DNA of 33,910 nt from Acidobacteriota bacterium (GTDB lineage: Bacteria > Acidobacteriota > Blastocatellia > RBC074): positions 2,257 through 36,166 of the forward strand of contig JAJVID010000096.1 in NCBI GenBank assembly GCA_022072205.1, in the 5' to 3' direction. Positions 1 to 6,276 of this stretch are shown in pieces. The notes under the pieces were generated by a model. It was not told the origin of the DNA. It ran no database searches and saw nothing but the letters and a program-made list of their open reading frames with translations. Every line of letters begins with the position of its first letter. Position 1 is the first letter of the stretch. The translations under genes were made by a program, and so were the position numbers.

Positions 1-1699
1 GGTTGCGCACCAGGCGGATGTTCGCGCCGAATTGCGCGGTGTGCGTGTTCTTCACCCACGAAAGGTCGTCGGTGAAGTTCCAGACCGGCGTGGCGCGGTT
101 GAGCGCGCGCTGGTAGATGAACGGTTGGTAAACGAAACGGAAGTTGACCAGATTGGCGCTTGAATCGCCCTGCTGCGAGAAGTTCTGCCGCGTCAAACCG
201 GCGCGCGCGTTGTTGACCAGGTTGGAGCTGATCGTCCAATCGTGTCCGGCGACGAAGCCTTTCGGGTGTACCCACAGATCGGGCGACGGCGTGGTCGGGA
301 ATTGCGGCGCCGTTCCGAAGAGGTCGTTCTGGTAATTGCCGCGGGCGAAGAACGAATGCTTGTCCGAGAGTTTGAAATCGAAGCGGGCGATATGCGCGCC
401 CAGCTTTGTGGAGATCGGCGCGTTGAAGCGATAGCCGGAGATGTTTAGCCCATCGCCGACTTCGGTCGTGTTCGGCAGCGGCGCGCCTTGCAGGATGGCC
501 AGACCGGCTTGATTGACGCCGCCCGTAGCCGGATAAAGCCGCAGGATGTCAGCCGGAGTCAGCGTGACGACATTGCCCGATGTGTTCAGATAACGCACCG
601 TGCCCTGGCGCAGCGTCTCGGTCGGCACGGTTTGCAGGATTGATTGCTCAGCCGCGTCGCGCCGCCCCTCGAAGCTGTAGAAGAAAAACGCGCGGTCTTT
701 GACAATGGGGCCGCCAATCGAGCCGCCGAAGATGTTGCGGATCAGCTTTGGACGCGGGTTCCGCTCGTCGCCGGCTTTGGCCTGACCGCGCAACACCGGA
801 CCGTCGGTAGCCACATAGCGGCCGTTAGCGTTGTTGAACCAATCGTTGGCCGTGGTGATCGTGTTGCGATGAAATTCGTAAAGCGAGCCGTGGAACTGAT
901 TCGTTCCCGATTTGATGACCAGCGAAACCTGCGCGCCGGAAGAGCGTCCCTGGCCGGCGCCGACGCCTGAAGTGATGACGCGGAATTCCTGCACGGCGTC
1001 GGGGTTGATGCGCAAGACGCTCGCGAAGGCCTCGCGCACCTTGTTGGCGTCGTTCTCGTTGGCGTTGACCGATGCGGCGACCACGTCCAGACCGGTCTGC
1101 TGCTCGTTGGCGTCAACGCCGTCGAGCGTGATGTTGGCCTGATCGCGCCGTCCGCCATTGACCTCGCCCAGCCGCGTCACGCCGGGTTGCAGCGAGAGCA
1201 GCCCGACGATGTTGCGCGCGTTGAGTGGCAGATTCTCGATCCGGCGCGATTCAAAGTTGTTGCCGAGCGTGGCGTCGGTAGTGTTGATCGGCGCTTCGGC
1301 GGCGGCGGTGATGTTCGCCACTTCGGTCACGGCGCCGACTTCCAACTGGATGTCAACGCTGCGTTGGGTGTCAACTTGCGCGGTGACGTTGCTGACCGAA
1401 GTCTTCTTGAAGCCGGCGGCTTCGATCTCGATGCGGTAACTGCCGGGCGCGAGCGAAGTGAAAACGTAAATGCCTTCTTCGTTTGTGACCTGTGTGCGGC
1501 TCAGGCTCTTCTCGGCGCTGGTCAACGTGACGGTCGCGCCGGAGATGGCCTTGCCCTGTTGATCGGCCACCGTCCCGCGCACGACGGCTGCGCCGGTCTG
1601 GGCCAGCGCGGTCGCGTGGGCGAGCGCAAAGATCAGCAGCGCCGCGATGGCGAAACTGCCGGTGTTTCTGCGAAGTATGTGTTCGTGCGACAAACGCAT
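1..1699 (-). CDS. Oar-like TonB-dependent outer-membrane receptor, N-terminal part
   Basis: Outer-membrane receptor/transporter of the Oar type; the gene runs off the left edge, so the C-terminal barrel is missing. The ATG at 1699 follows AGGAGG at 1705-1710. About 566 residues are visible. They begin with a signal peptide (LLIFALAHATALAQ, about residues 20-34), followed by a carboxypeptidase-regulatory-like domain (about 38-120, with GTVADQQGKAISGATVTL and LAPGSYRIEIEAAGF). A plug domain follows (NLPLNARNIVGLLSLQPGV, then the ANITLDGVDAN motif) and then the first barrel strands (GGPIVKDRAFFFYSFEG). In this family the regulatory domain precedes the plug, and the protein imports or exports unknown large substrates using TonB energy. 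No neighbouring gene indicates a ligand. The family call is firm; the substrate is unknown. Confidence 0.93.
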   Translation of the reverse strand, partial: MRLSHEHILRRNTGSFAIAALLIFALAHATALAQTGAAVVRGTVADQQGKAISGATVTLTSAEKSLSRTQVTNEEGIYVFTSLAPGSYRIEIEAAGFKKTSVSNVTAQVDTQRSVDIQLEVGAVTEVANITAAAEAPINTTDATLGNNFESRRIENLPLNARNIVGLLSLQPGVTRLGEVNGGRRDQANITLDGVDANEQQTGLDVVAASVNANENDANKVREAFASVLRINPDAVQEFRVITSGVGAGQGRSSGAQVSLVIKSGTNQFHGSLYEFHRNTITTANDWFNNANGRYVATDGPVLRGQAKAGDERNPRPKLIRNIFGGSIGGPIVKDRAFFFYSFEGRRDAAEQSILQTVPTETLRQGTVRYLNTSGNVVTLTPADILRLYPATGGVNQAGLAILQGAPLPNTTEVGDGLNISGYRFNAPISTKLGAHIARFDFKLSDKHSFFARGNYQNDLFGTAPQFPTTPSPDLWVHPKGFVAGHDWTISSNLVNNARAGLTRQNFSQQGDSSANLVNFRFVYQPFIYQRALNRATPVWNFTDDLSWVKNTHTAQFGANIRLVRN

Positions 1700-2126
1700 G
1701 GTTCCCTCCTGTGAGTTGGTAAGAAATTGGAAGCGAGCGCCGGCAGGCTGGCGCGCGACGAAGCCGATAAGCGGCGGCGTGTATGCGCATCCAAACGCCT
1801 GACGCCGGAAACAGCATTGATCTGCGCAAGCGACATGCCATCAACGAGGGAACCGGGAGAGAAAGGCCAGGCGGCGATGTGGAATCTCTTGAATCGCGCC
1901 TTGAGGCTTTGAAAACCGGCGGAGAATTACACAGACTTGTAGGCAGCGTGATCGCCGGTGAAACGCAAGCTGAGAGGACGACGGGAATTTGTACGACGAT
2001 TCAAGCGTCGAGAAAGAGCGGCGAGGCTCTCAGCCTGCAAGTCCGATTCGCGTAACGATTCAATTCCGAAAATCCGTATTGAGTACGAATTCCTGGATTC
2101 GGCTTCAACGCCGAGAGAGTGTGACA
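1700..2126. other. Intergenic region between divergent receptor and folC genes
   Basis: This 427-bp gap separates the receptor gene (leftward) from folC (rightward), so promoters for both should lie here. Reading frames in it are short and have no recognisable domain or ribosome-binding site. A weak hairpin (GCGCC/GGCGC) lies near 1738-1755. I see no RNA gene, and no -10/-35 pair clear enough to call. Confidence 0.5.
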
Positions 2127-3443
2127 ATGATGAATATTGAGGAAGCGATCAAATATCTCTACAGCCTGGGCAATGAGGCGCTGGCGATGAAGCTTGGACT
2201 CGACAGCATCCACGCGCTTGCCCGCGCCCTGGATGATCCGCAAAAGAAATTTCCCGCGATCCACATCGCTGGAACCAACGGCAAAGGCTCGACGGCGGCG
2301 ATGACCGCAAGCATCCTGCGCGCAGCCGGTTTGCGCGCGGGCCTCTACACGTCTCCACATTTGATCTCGATCACGGAGCGCATTCGTGTTGGCCAGGAAG
2401 AAATCACGCCGGAAGATTTCGCGCGGCTGGCGACGGAGGTTCGCGCGACTGGCGAACGGCTGGTCGCAGAAGGCGTGTTGCCGGCGCCGCCGACTTTCTT
2501 CGAGCAGGTGACGATGATCGGGTTTCTTTATTTCGCCGAAAAGCAGGTTGATCTCGCGGTTCTGGAAGTCGGGCTTGGCGGGCGGCTGGACGCGACGAAC
2601 ATCTGCGAGCCGGTTGTGACCGCAATCACGCCCGTCGGCTACGACCACCAGCAATATCTCGGCGACACGTTATCGAGCATCGCTGGCGAAAAAGCGGGCA
2701 TCGTCAAACCCGGCGTCCCGGTCGTCATCGCGCCGCAACACGACGAAGCGATGAAAGCGATCATCGCGCGATGCGAAGAGTTGAACGCGCCGATGATCGA
2801 AACCTCGCGCCCATTCGATGTCGAAGCCGCGAACGGAGCCGAAGACATCGGGCGATACAGCTTTCGTTATCGTGCGCTGCGCGACGAATACGCCGCGCGA
2901 TTGAATCTGCGCGGCAAACATCAAATCACAAACGCGCTGACCGCAATCCACATCGCCGAGCAGTTGCAGGACGCGGGATTCGACATTCCATCGCCAGTGA
3001 TCACCGAAGGATTGAGCAAAGCTGAATGGCCGGGCCGATTGGAGATGGTTCGCGTGTCGCCGTCACAAGCGCCGTTGCTTCTGGACGGAGCGCATAACGA
3101 AGCCGGCGCTCGCGTGTTACGGGATTTTCTGGACGAGCATTTCTCCTCCGTCCCGATCACAATCATTTTCGGAGCGATGGCTGATAAGGCGATCAGCGAA
3201 ATGAGCGGGATTCTTTTTCCCGCCGCGCGACAAGTCATTGCGACCAGAATCGCCAGTCCACGCGCCGCCGATCCGAGAGCCATTGCGGAGACGACGCATC
3301 GCGATGTGATCCGCATTGAGAACGTCAGCGAAGCTTTGGATGAGGCGTTGCGGATCACGCCTCAACACGGATTGATTTGCGTTTGCGGATCGTTGTTTCT
3401 AGTCGGCGAGATCAAGCAGTTGGTACGGTACAGGGAGCGGTAG
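2127..3443 (+). CDS. folC: Bifunctional folylpolyglutamate synthase/dihydrofolate synthase
   Basis: Cytosolic ATP-dependent ligase that adds glutamate to dihydropteroate and to folates. The 438-aa product has the Mur-ligase-type P-loop HIAGTNGKGSTAAMT (about residues 46-60), then SPHLISITERIRV, EVGLGGRLDATNI, the GYDHQQYLGDT segment, a substrate lysine region GEKAGIVKPGVP, and the C-terminal DGAHNEAG motif. I chose the tandem ATG at 2127/2130 because the protein then begins MNIEEAIKYLYSLG, as FolC proteins do; the open frame extends upstream to 1989 without family-like sequence. The last six codons (VRYRER) and the TAG stop lie inside an inverted repeat that begins at 3422, so the natural C-terminus has been replaced or extended. 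Confidence 0.95.
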   Translation: MMNIEEAIKYLYSLGNEALAMKLGLDSIHALARALDDPQKKFPAIHIAGTNGKGSTAAMTASILRAAGLRAGLYTSPHLISITERIRVGQEEITPEDFARLATEVRATGERLVAEGVLPAPPTFFEQVTMIGFLYFAEKQVDLAVLEVGLGGRLDATNICEPVVTAITPVGYDHQQYLGDTLSSIAGEKAGIVKPGVPVVIAPQHDEAMKAIIARCEELNAPMIETSRPFDVEAANGAEDIGRYSFRYRALRDEYAARLNLRGKHQITNALTAIHIAEQLQDAGFDIPSPVITEGLSKAEWPGRLEMVRVSPSQAPLLLDGAHNEAGARVLRDFLDEHFSSVPITIIFGAMADKAISEMSGILFPAARQVIATRIASPRAADPRAIAETTHRDVIRIENVSEALDEALRITPQHGLICVCGSLFLVGEIKQLVRYRER

Positions 3444-3511
3444 CGACCTGGTTCCTCCGCGAGTAGTCACTTCTGAAGCAACCAGGTCGCTACCGCTCCC
3501 TGTACCGTACC
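3422..3511. repeat. Palindromic element with 32-bp perfect arms at the end of folC
   Basis: The left arm 3422-3453 and right arm 3480-3511 are exact reverse complements over 32 bp, separated by 26 bp. Arm features include GGTACGGTACAGGG at the outer end and TAGCGACCTGGTT at the inner end. The left arm overlaps folC and provides its stop codon. The size and architecture (two inverted arms around a short spacer) fit a REPIN-like or MITE-like element better than a plain terminator, and there is no T-run. It could still act as a transcript 3'-end hairpin. Confidence 0.85.
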
Positions 3512-3597
3512 GTTTTGCAAATCCGCCGCTCGCAAATACAATCCCATCTCGCGCGTCAGCCTCTACGCAGCATTTCACCCGAAACTGAGCGACAAGA

Positions 3598-4029
3598 ATG
3601 GACGAGGTTCGCATCTTCATCAGCTACGCTCGCGAAGACGAAGCGGGCGTCAAACAACTTTATCAGCATCTGGCCGACGCCGGATTTCAGCCCTGGCTCG
3701 ACCGCGAGCACATCGTCCCCGGCATGAAGTGGGAACCGGTCATCAAAAAGGCTCTCAAACAATCAGACTTCGTGCTCGTCTGTCTTTCGGGCGCCTTCGG
3801 GCAAACTTATGGTGGAAGTTATTTGGCGGTCTTTTTCGTCTACAAACCCGAAAACCACACAGCCATTATCATCAGCGCGAGAGATGAGCGCGAAAGAACG
3901 GAAAACTTATGGCCGCAAATAACCGGAGCAGTATTTCACAAGCAGAGACCTATGAGCAGATCGGCGAGTTTTGGGACACGCACGACTTTACAGACTATGA
4001 CGATCCAACGCTGCCGGATGTCGAGATGA
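3598..4029 (+). pseudogene. Truncated TIR-domain gene fused to a brnT remnant
   Basis: The ATG at 3598 opens a TIR domain: VRIFISYAREDEAG (residues 4-17), WLDREHIVPGMKWEPVIKKAL (33-53), SDFVLVCLS (56-64). A TIR domain should continue for about 70 more residues, including the region with the glutamate that TIR NADases need. Instead, after S64 the sequence becomes FGQTYGGSYLAVFFVYK, which matches the C-terminal half of BrnT-type toxins. The join lies near 3790-3802, where TTCGGGC occurs twice 10 bp apart (3786-3792 and 3796-3802), a possible deletion footprint. The frame then passes out of the BrnT register and through the next gene to a stop at 4027. I read it as a non-functional chimera formed by deletion. 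A deliberate TIR-BrnT fusion is less likely because both halves are incomplete. Confidence 0.75.
3791..3922 (+). pseudogene. brnT: BrnT-type toxin gene, 3' fragment with frameshift
   Basis: Only the last third of a BrnT-like ribonuclease toxin remains: FGQTYGGSYLAVFFVYK, then a strand ending IIISARD. At 3883-3886 the DNA reads GATG where GATATG would give the family's RDM. Restoring one AT dinucleotide gives RDMSAKERKTYGRK and a TAA at 3920-3922. That stop overlaps the ATG of the following antitoxin by 14 bp, as expected for a coupled brnT-brnA pair. The 5' two thirds are missing, replaced by the TIR fragment. The match is from family memory, not a database search. Confidence 0.75.
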
Positions 4030-4193
4030 CTGTTTCTGGCGCGGTTGCGATTGAGGCCGAGTTGCTGGCCGCGCTTGACGAGCAGGCCGAGCGGCGCGGC
4101 GTGACAGTCGAGACGCTGGTCAATCTCTGGCTTCAACAGAAATTATCTGAAGAAACACCGCCATCGGCTGAGGAAACAGAGATTGCCGCATGA
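3909..4193 (+). CDS. brnA: BrnA/CopG-type antitoxin, orphaned
   Basis: A 94-aa DNA-binding antitoxin of the BrnA/CopG kind. The conserved N-terminal segment IGEFWDTHDFTDYDD (about residues 17-31) is the toxin-contacting region typical of these antitoxins. The C-terminal half (VAIEAELLAALDEQAERRGV, then VETLVNLWLQQKL) resembles the ribbon-helix-helix part that binds the operator. The ATG lies within the remnant of the cognate brnT gene, and the stop overlaps the next ATG by 4 bp (ATGA). With its toxin destroyed, it may persist as a regulator, as an antidote against other BrnT copies, or simply not yet be lost. Intact reading frame; family call good. Confidence 0.82.
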   Translation: MAANNRSSISQAETYEQIGEFWDTHDFTDYDDPTLPDVEMTVSGAVAIEAELLAALDEQAERRGVTVETLVNLWLQQKLSEETPPSAEETEIAA

Positions 4194-4471
4194 TCGTGGT
4201 GAATCGAGGGCTGATCGTGACCAACGTGGAGAACCTTGATGTGAGCGTCATTTGGGAGAGTAATTCCGATCCCGAAAATCCCTACCGCGCCGAGATCGAA
4301 GACGAGCAACGCCTGCTTCGTCTCAATGACTTTCCCGATGAACATCTTTACACGTTGCTGGTGAATGGCGCTGCTGTCGCTGATTTTGACGATTGGCCAG
4401 TGAATTGGGTAAGGCCAGAGGAATTGCCAGCCAACTCAGGGCTAATTGGCGTCAGTTTCAATCGCGGCTGA
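4190..4471 (+). CDS. Small uncharacterised protein coupled to the antitoxin
   Basis: A 93-aa protein starting at the ATG that overlaps the antitoxin stop (ATGA), so the two are probably co-translated. I do not recognise the family. It is acidic and tryptophan-containing (VIWESNSDPENPYRAE, FDDWPVNWVRPEELP), with no signal peptide or membrane segment, and looks like a small folded beta-rich protein. The last 30 bp overlap the 3' end of the converging HEPN gene. It could be a cargo gene of the toxin-antitoxin island or a new partner for the orphan antitoxin; nothing in the sequence decides. Confidence 0.6.
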   Translation: MIVVNRGLIVTNVENLDVSVIWESNSDPENPYRAEIEDEQRLLRLNDFPDEHLYTLLVNGAAVADFDDWPVNWVRPEELPANSGLIGVSFNRG

Positions 4472-4852
4472 TGGCAGCGGGCCGAGTTTTTCTTCCGCGA
4501 CCGTGATGAACTCTTCGGCTTGCGCAATTCGAAGAGCGGCGTCCTGCTCAGTGAATTTGCCGCCGGGTTCGTAATCGCCTTCGATTCTGGCGTTGTAAGC
4601 CGCAATCAGGTTGCGATGAAGGTGAGCGGGGATAACGCCTGGCTTGACTAAATGCTGGCCGACGGCGGAGAGCAACGATCAGTGTTTTGAAAAAGTCAGC
4701 CCCTGGCCGATGAGGAAAGCCTGCGCGACATAAAACATTGTGTAGTAGGCCCTCGCAATAGCGAAGTCGTAATATTTTCCGGCTGCAAGATGTCTGGACG
4801 CGTTGAGGCTTTCGTATGCTTTTTTCATCATCTCTTCCTGGACCTTCGTCAT
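4442..4852 (-). pseudogene. hepT: HEPN-domain toxin gene (HepT-like) interrupted by in-frame TGA
   Basis: The ATG at 4852 overlaps the stop of the upstream nucleotidyltransferase (ATGA). The HEPN sequence runs KAYESLNASRHLAAGKYYDF, then IARAYYTMFYVAQAFLI and GLTFSKH, and meets TGA at 4679-4681. The same frame resumes at once with SLLSAVGQHLVKPG, then HLHRNLIAAYNARIEGDY and a helix ending AEEFITVAEEKLG, to a TAG at 4442-4444. Full length would be about 136 aa, normal for the family. One C-to-T change turning CGA (Arg, SKHRS) into TGA explains the break. So the toxin is probably inactive, unless the stop is read through or is a sequence error. HEPN toxins of such pairs are RNases or tRNA-targeting enzymes held in check by the partner. 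Confidence 0.8.
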
Positions 4853-5172
4853 ATTTGAACCCCCTCTCTGCGAACGTTGATCAGCAAGGGGCTTTCCGAG
4901 TGACAAAAAGTCTCTTCCGATCTGAAAACGATTGAGATCAACACGTCGTATTTGAGCGACAGCGCCGCGACGAAATCTCCCGTTCGTTCGATCTCTTCGC
5001 CTGGATAAACGTCTCCTTTCAACACCACCATTACATCTATGTCAGAGCCGGGCGTGGCGTCTCCGCGCGCTTGCGAGCCAAAGAGCACAACATCAACCAG
5101 ACGGTCGCCGTAATGTTCAATGAGTCGCCCGCGTAATTCGTTCAGAATCTCCCGCAAATTCTCGTGCCTCAT
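4849..5172 (-). CDS. mntA: Minimal nucleotidyltransferase antitoxin (MNT/MntA-like)
   Basis: A 107-aa minimal nucleotidyltransferase, the antitoxin half of a HEPN/MNT pair. The signature VVLFGSQARGDATPGSDIDV (residues 28-47) has the GS dipeptide (32-33) and the two metal-binding aspartates (D44, D46). In characterised pairs the MNT protein nucleotidylates a tyrosine of the HEPN toxin. The ATG at 5172 follows AGGAGG with good spacing, and the gene overlaps the HEPN gene by 4 bp. The antitoxin is intact while the toxin carries a stop codon. Confidence 0.88.
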   Translation of the reverse strand: MRHENLREILNELRGRLIEHYGDRLVDVVLFGSQARGDATPGSDIDVMVVLKGDVYPGEEIERTGDFVAALSLKYDVLISIVFRSEETFCHSESPLLINVRREGVQI

Positions 5173-5242
5173 TCGCGCCTCCTGGATTTTTCAACGCGCC
5201 ATTCATCTTACGCTCGGCTCATTTGCATTGCCAGAATAAATA

Positions 5243-6175
5243 TCACTTGCCGGGGCGCTGCCTCAGCGCAGGCGCGCGCGCGATCAATTGCCAATCAACT
5301 TTGGCCACCGCGCCCCCCGTGTGATCGTAATACTCGACGACAATTCGATGATTGCCCGCAGTCAATGCGACATCGGCCACGAACGTCGCGGGCGCTTGAT
5401 TCCGCCACTCGTCAATCTGCTTTTTGCCGTCAATGAACAATCGCGCTCCGTCATCGGCTGTGACGGTGAAGCGGTAAGTCCCAGCAGCCATCGGCGCCGT
5501 GCGAGTCCATCGCGCTGAAAAATCATCGGCGGGAATCTGGCAGCTTTCGCCGGGGCTTTTCAATCCGAAGTCAAAATCGAGCGCGTTCTCACCATCGTCG
5601 CGCGTCATCTTCGGTTGGCCTGTCAGGTTCGGGTTGTCGAAGTATTCGCCGCGCCAGTGGTCGGGCGGGACGTTGGCGAAGCACGGATGGCGCTCCCATC
5701 GGAGCTTCACGGCTGCGCTGCCAGCGCCCTCGTAATATTCCAGCGTGATCTCGTGATTGCCCGCCGTCATCACCGCGTCGAGAGTGTGCGACGCCATCTG
5801 ATCGCGCCATTGATCCAGCCGCCTTTTCCCATCAATGTAAAGCCGCACGCCGTCATCGGCTGCGATTGTGAATCGGTAAGCGCCATCGCCGAACGGAGCG
5901 ACGCGCGTCCATCGAACCGAAAAATCATCCTGACGGACGCCGCAACCGGCGTCCGGGCTTTTCAATCCCCAGTCAAAATCTAGCGCGCCCTCGCCGTCGT
6001 CGCGCACCATCGTCGGCAATCCGCTGAGGTCGCGGTTGTTGAAGTATTCGCCCTGCCAGTGGTTGATCACTACAGGCGAACTGGGCGCACACTGAATGAA
6101 CTTGGATTTGCCGGATGGGGCTTGCGCGTGGAACGCAGGAAGCGGCATCAATGCAAACAGCGAAGCAATTAACAC
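5243..6175 (-). CDS. Exported protein with two PA14 domains
   Basis: About 310 aa. Two PA14-type beta-barrel domains stand in tandem. The first contains HWQGEYFNNRDLSGLP, DDFSVRWTRVAPF and YRFTIAADDGVRLYIDGK. The second contains HWRGEYFDNPNLTGQP, DDFSARWTRTAP and YRFTVTADDGARLFIDGK. PA14 domains usually bind glycans. A hydrophobic leader (VLIASLFALMPLPAFHAQ) precedes them, so export is likely. The start is uncertain: GTG at 6175 gives the full leader, ATG at 6148 a shorter one, and neither has a clear ribosome-binding site. The frame is open further upstream, but that part overlaps the preceding gene and an 11-bp tandem repeat. There is no catalytic domain. The two domains are very similar, suggesting internal duplication. 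Confidence 0.8.
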   Translation of the reverse strand: MLIASLFALMPLPAFHAQAPSGKSKFIQCAPSSPVVINHWQGEYFNNRDLSGLPTMVRDDGEGALDFDWGLKSPDAGCGVRQDDFSVRWTRVAPFGDGAYRFTIAADDGVRLYIDGKRRLDQWRDQMASHTLDAVMTAGNHEITLEYYEGAGSAAVKLRWERHPCFANVPPDHWRGEYFDNPNLTGQPKMTRDDGENALDFDFGLKSPGESCQIPADDFSARWTRTAPMAAGTYRFTVTADDGARLFIDGKKQIDEWRNQAPATFVADVALTAGNHRIVVEYYDHTGGAVAKVDWQLIARAPALRQRPGK

Positions 6176-6198
6176 GCGAATCGAAATGGCGTGTGGCG

Positions 6199-6273
6199 CC
6201 GCAAAGGCGCAGAGAAAACGCAGAGGAAACGCAGAGCTTTCTTTCTCCCGCTCTCCCACTCTCTCGCTCTTCC
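6199..6273. repeat. 11-bp tandem repeat followed by polypyrimidine tract
   Basis: CGCAGAG occurs at 6208, 6219 and 6230, exactly 11 bp apart (units CGCAGAGAAAA, CGCAGAGGAAA, CGCAGAGCTTT), preceded by a related CGCAAAG at 6200. A strand-biased CT-rich tract (6237-6273) follows. The whole lies in the gap between the TPR/FG-GAP gene and the PA14 gene. One period is about one helical turn. No function can be assigned. Confidence 0.7.
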
Positions 6274-6276
6274 GCT

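Noticed and set aside
144..1714. Several plus-strand reading frames
   Set aside because: They lie antisense to the receptor gene, which has clear domains, a signal peptide and a ribosome-binding site.
3422..3511. folC-end inverted repeat as an ordinary terminator
   Set aside because: The arms are 32 bp and perfect, overlap the coding end, and are not followed by a T-run.
4679..4681. TGA in the HEPN gene as a recoded Trp or Sec codon
   Set aside because: TGA ends many intact genes in this window, so the code is standard, and there is no sign of a Sec hairpin; a CGA to TGA change is simpler.
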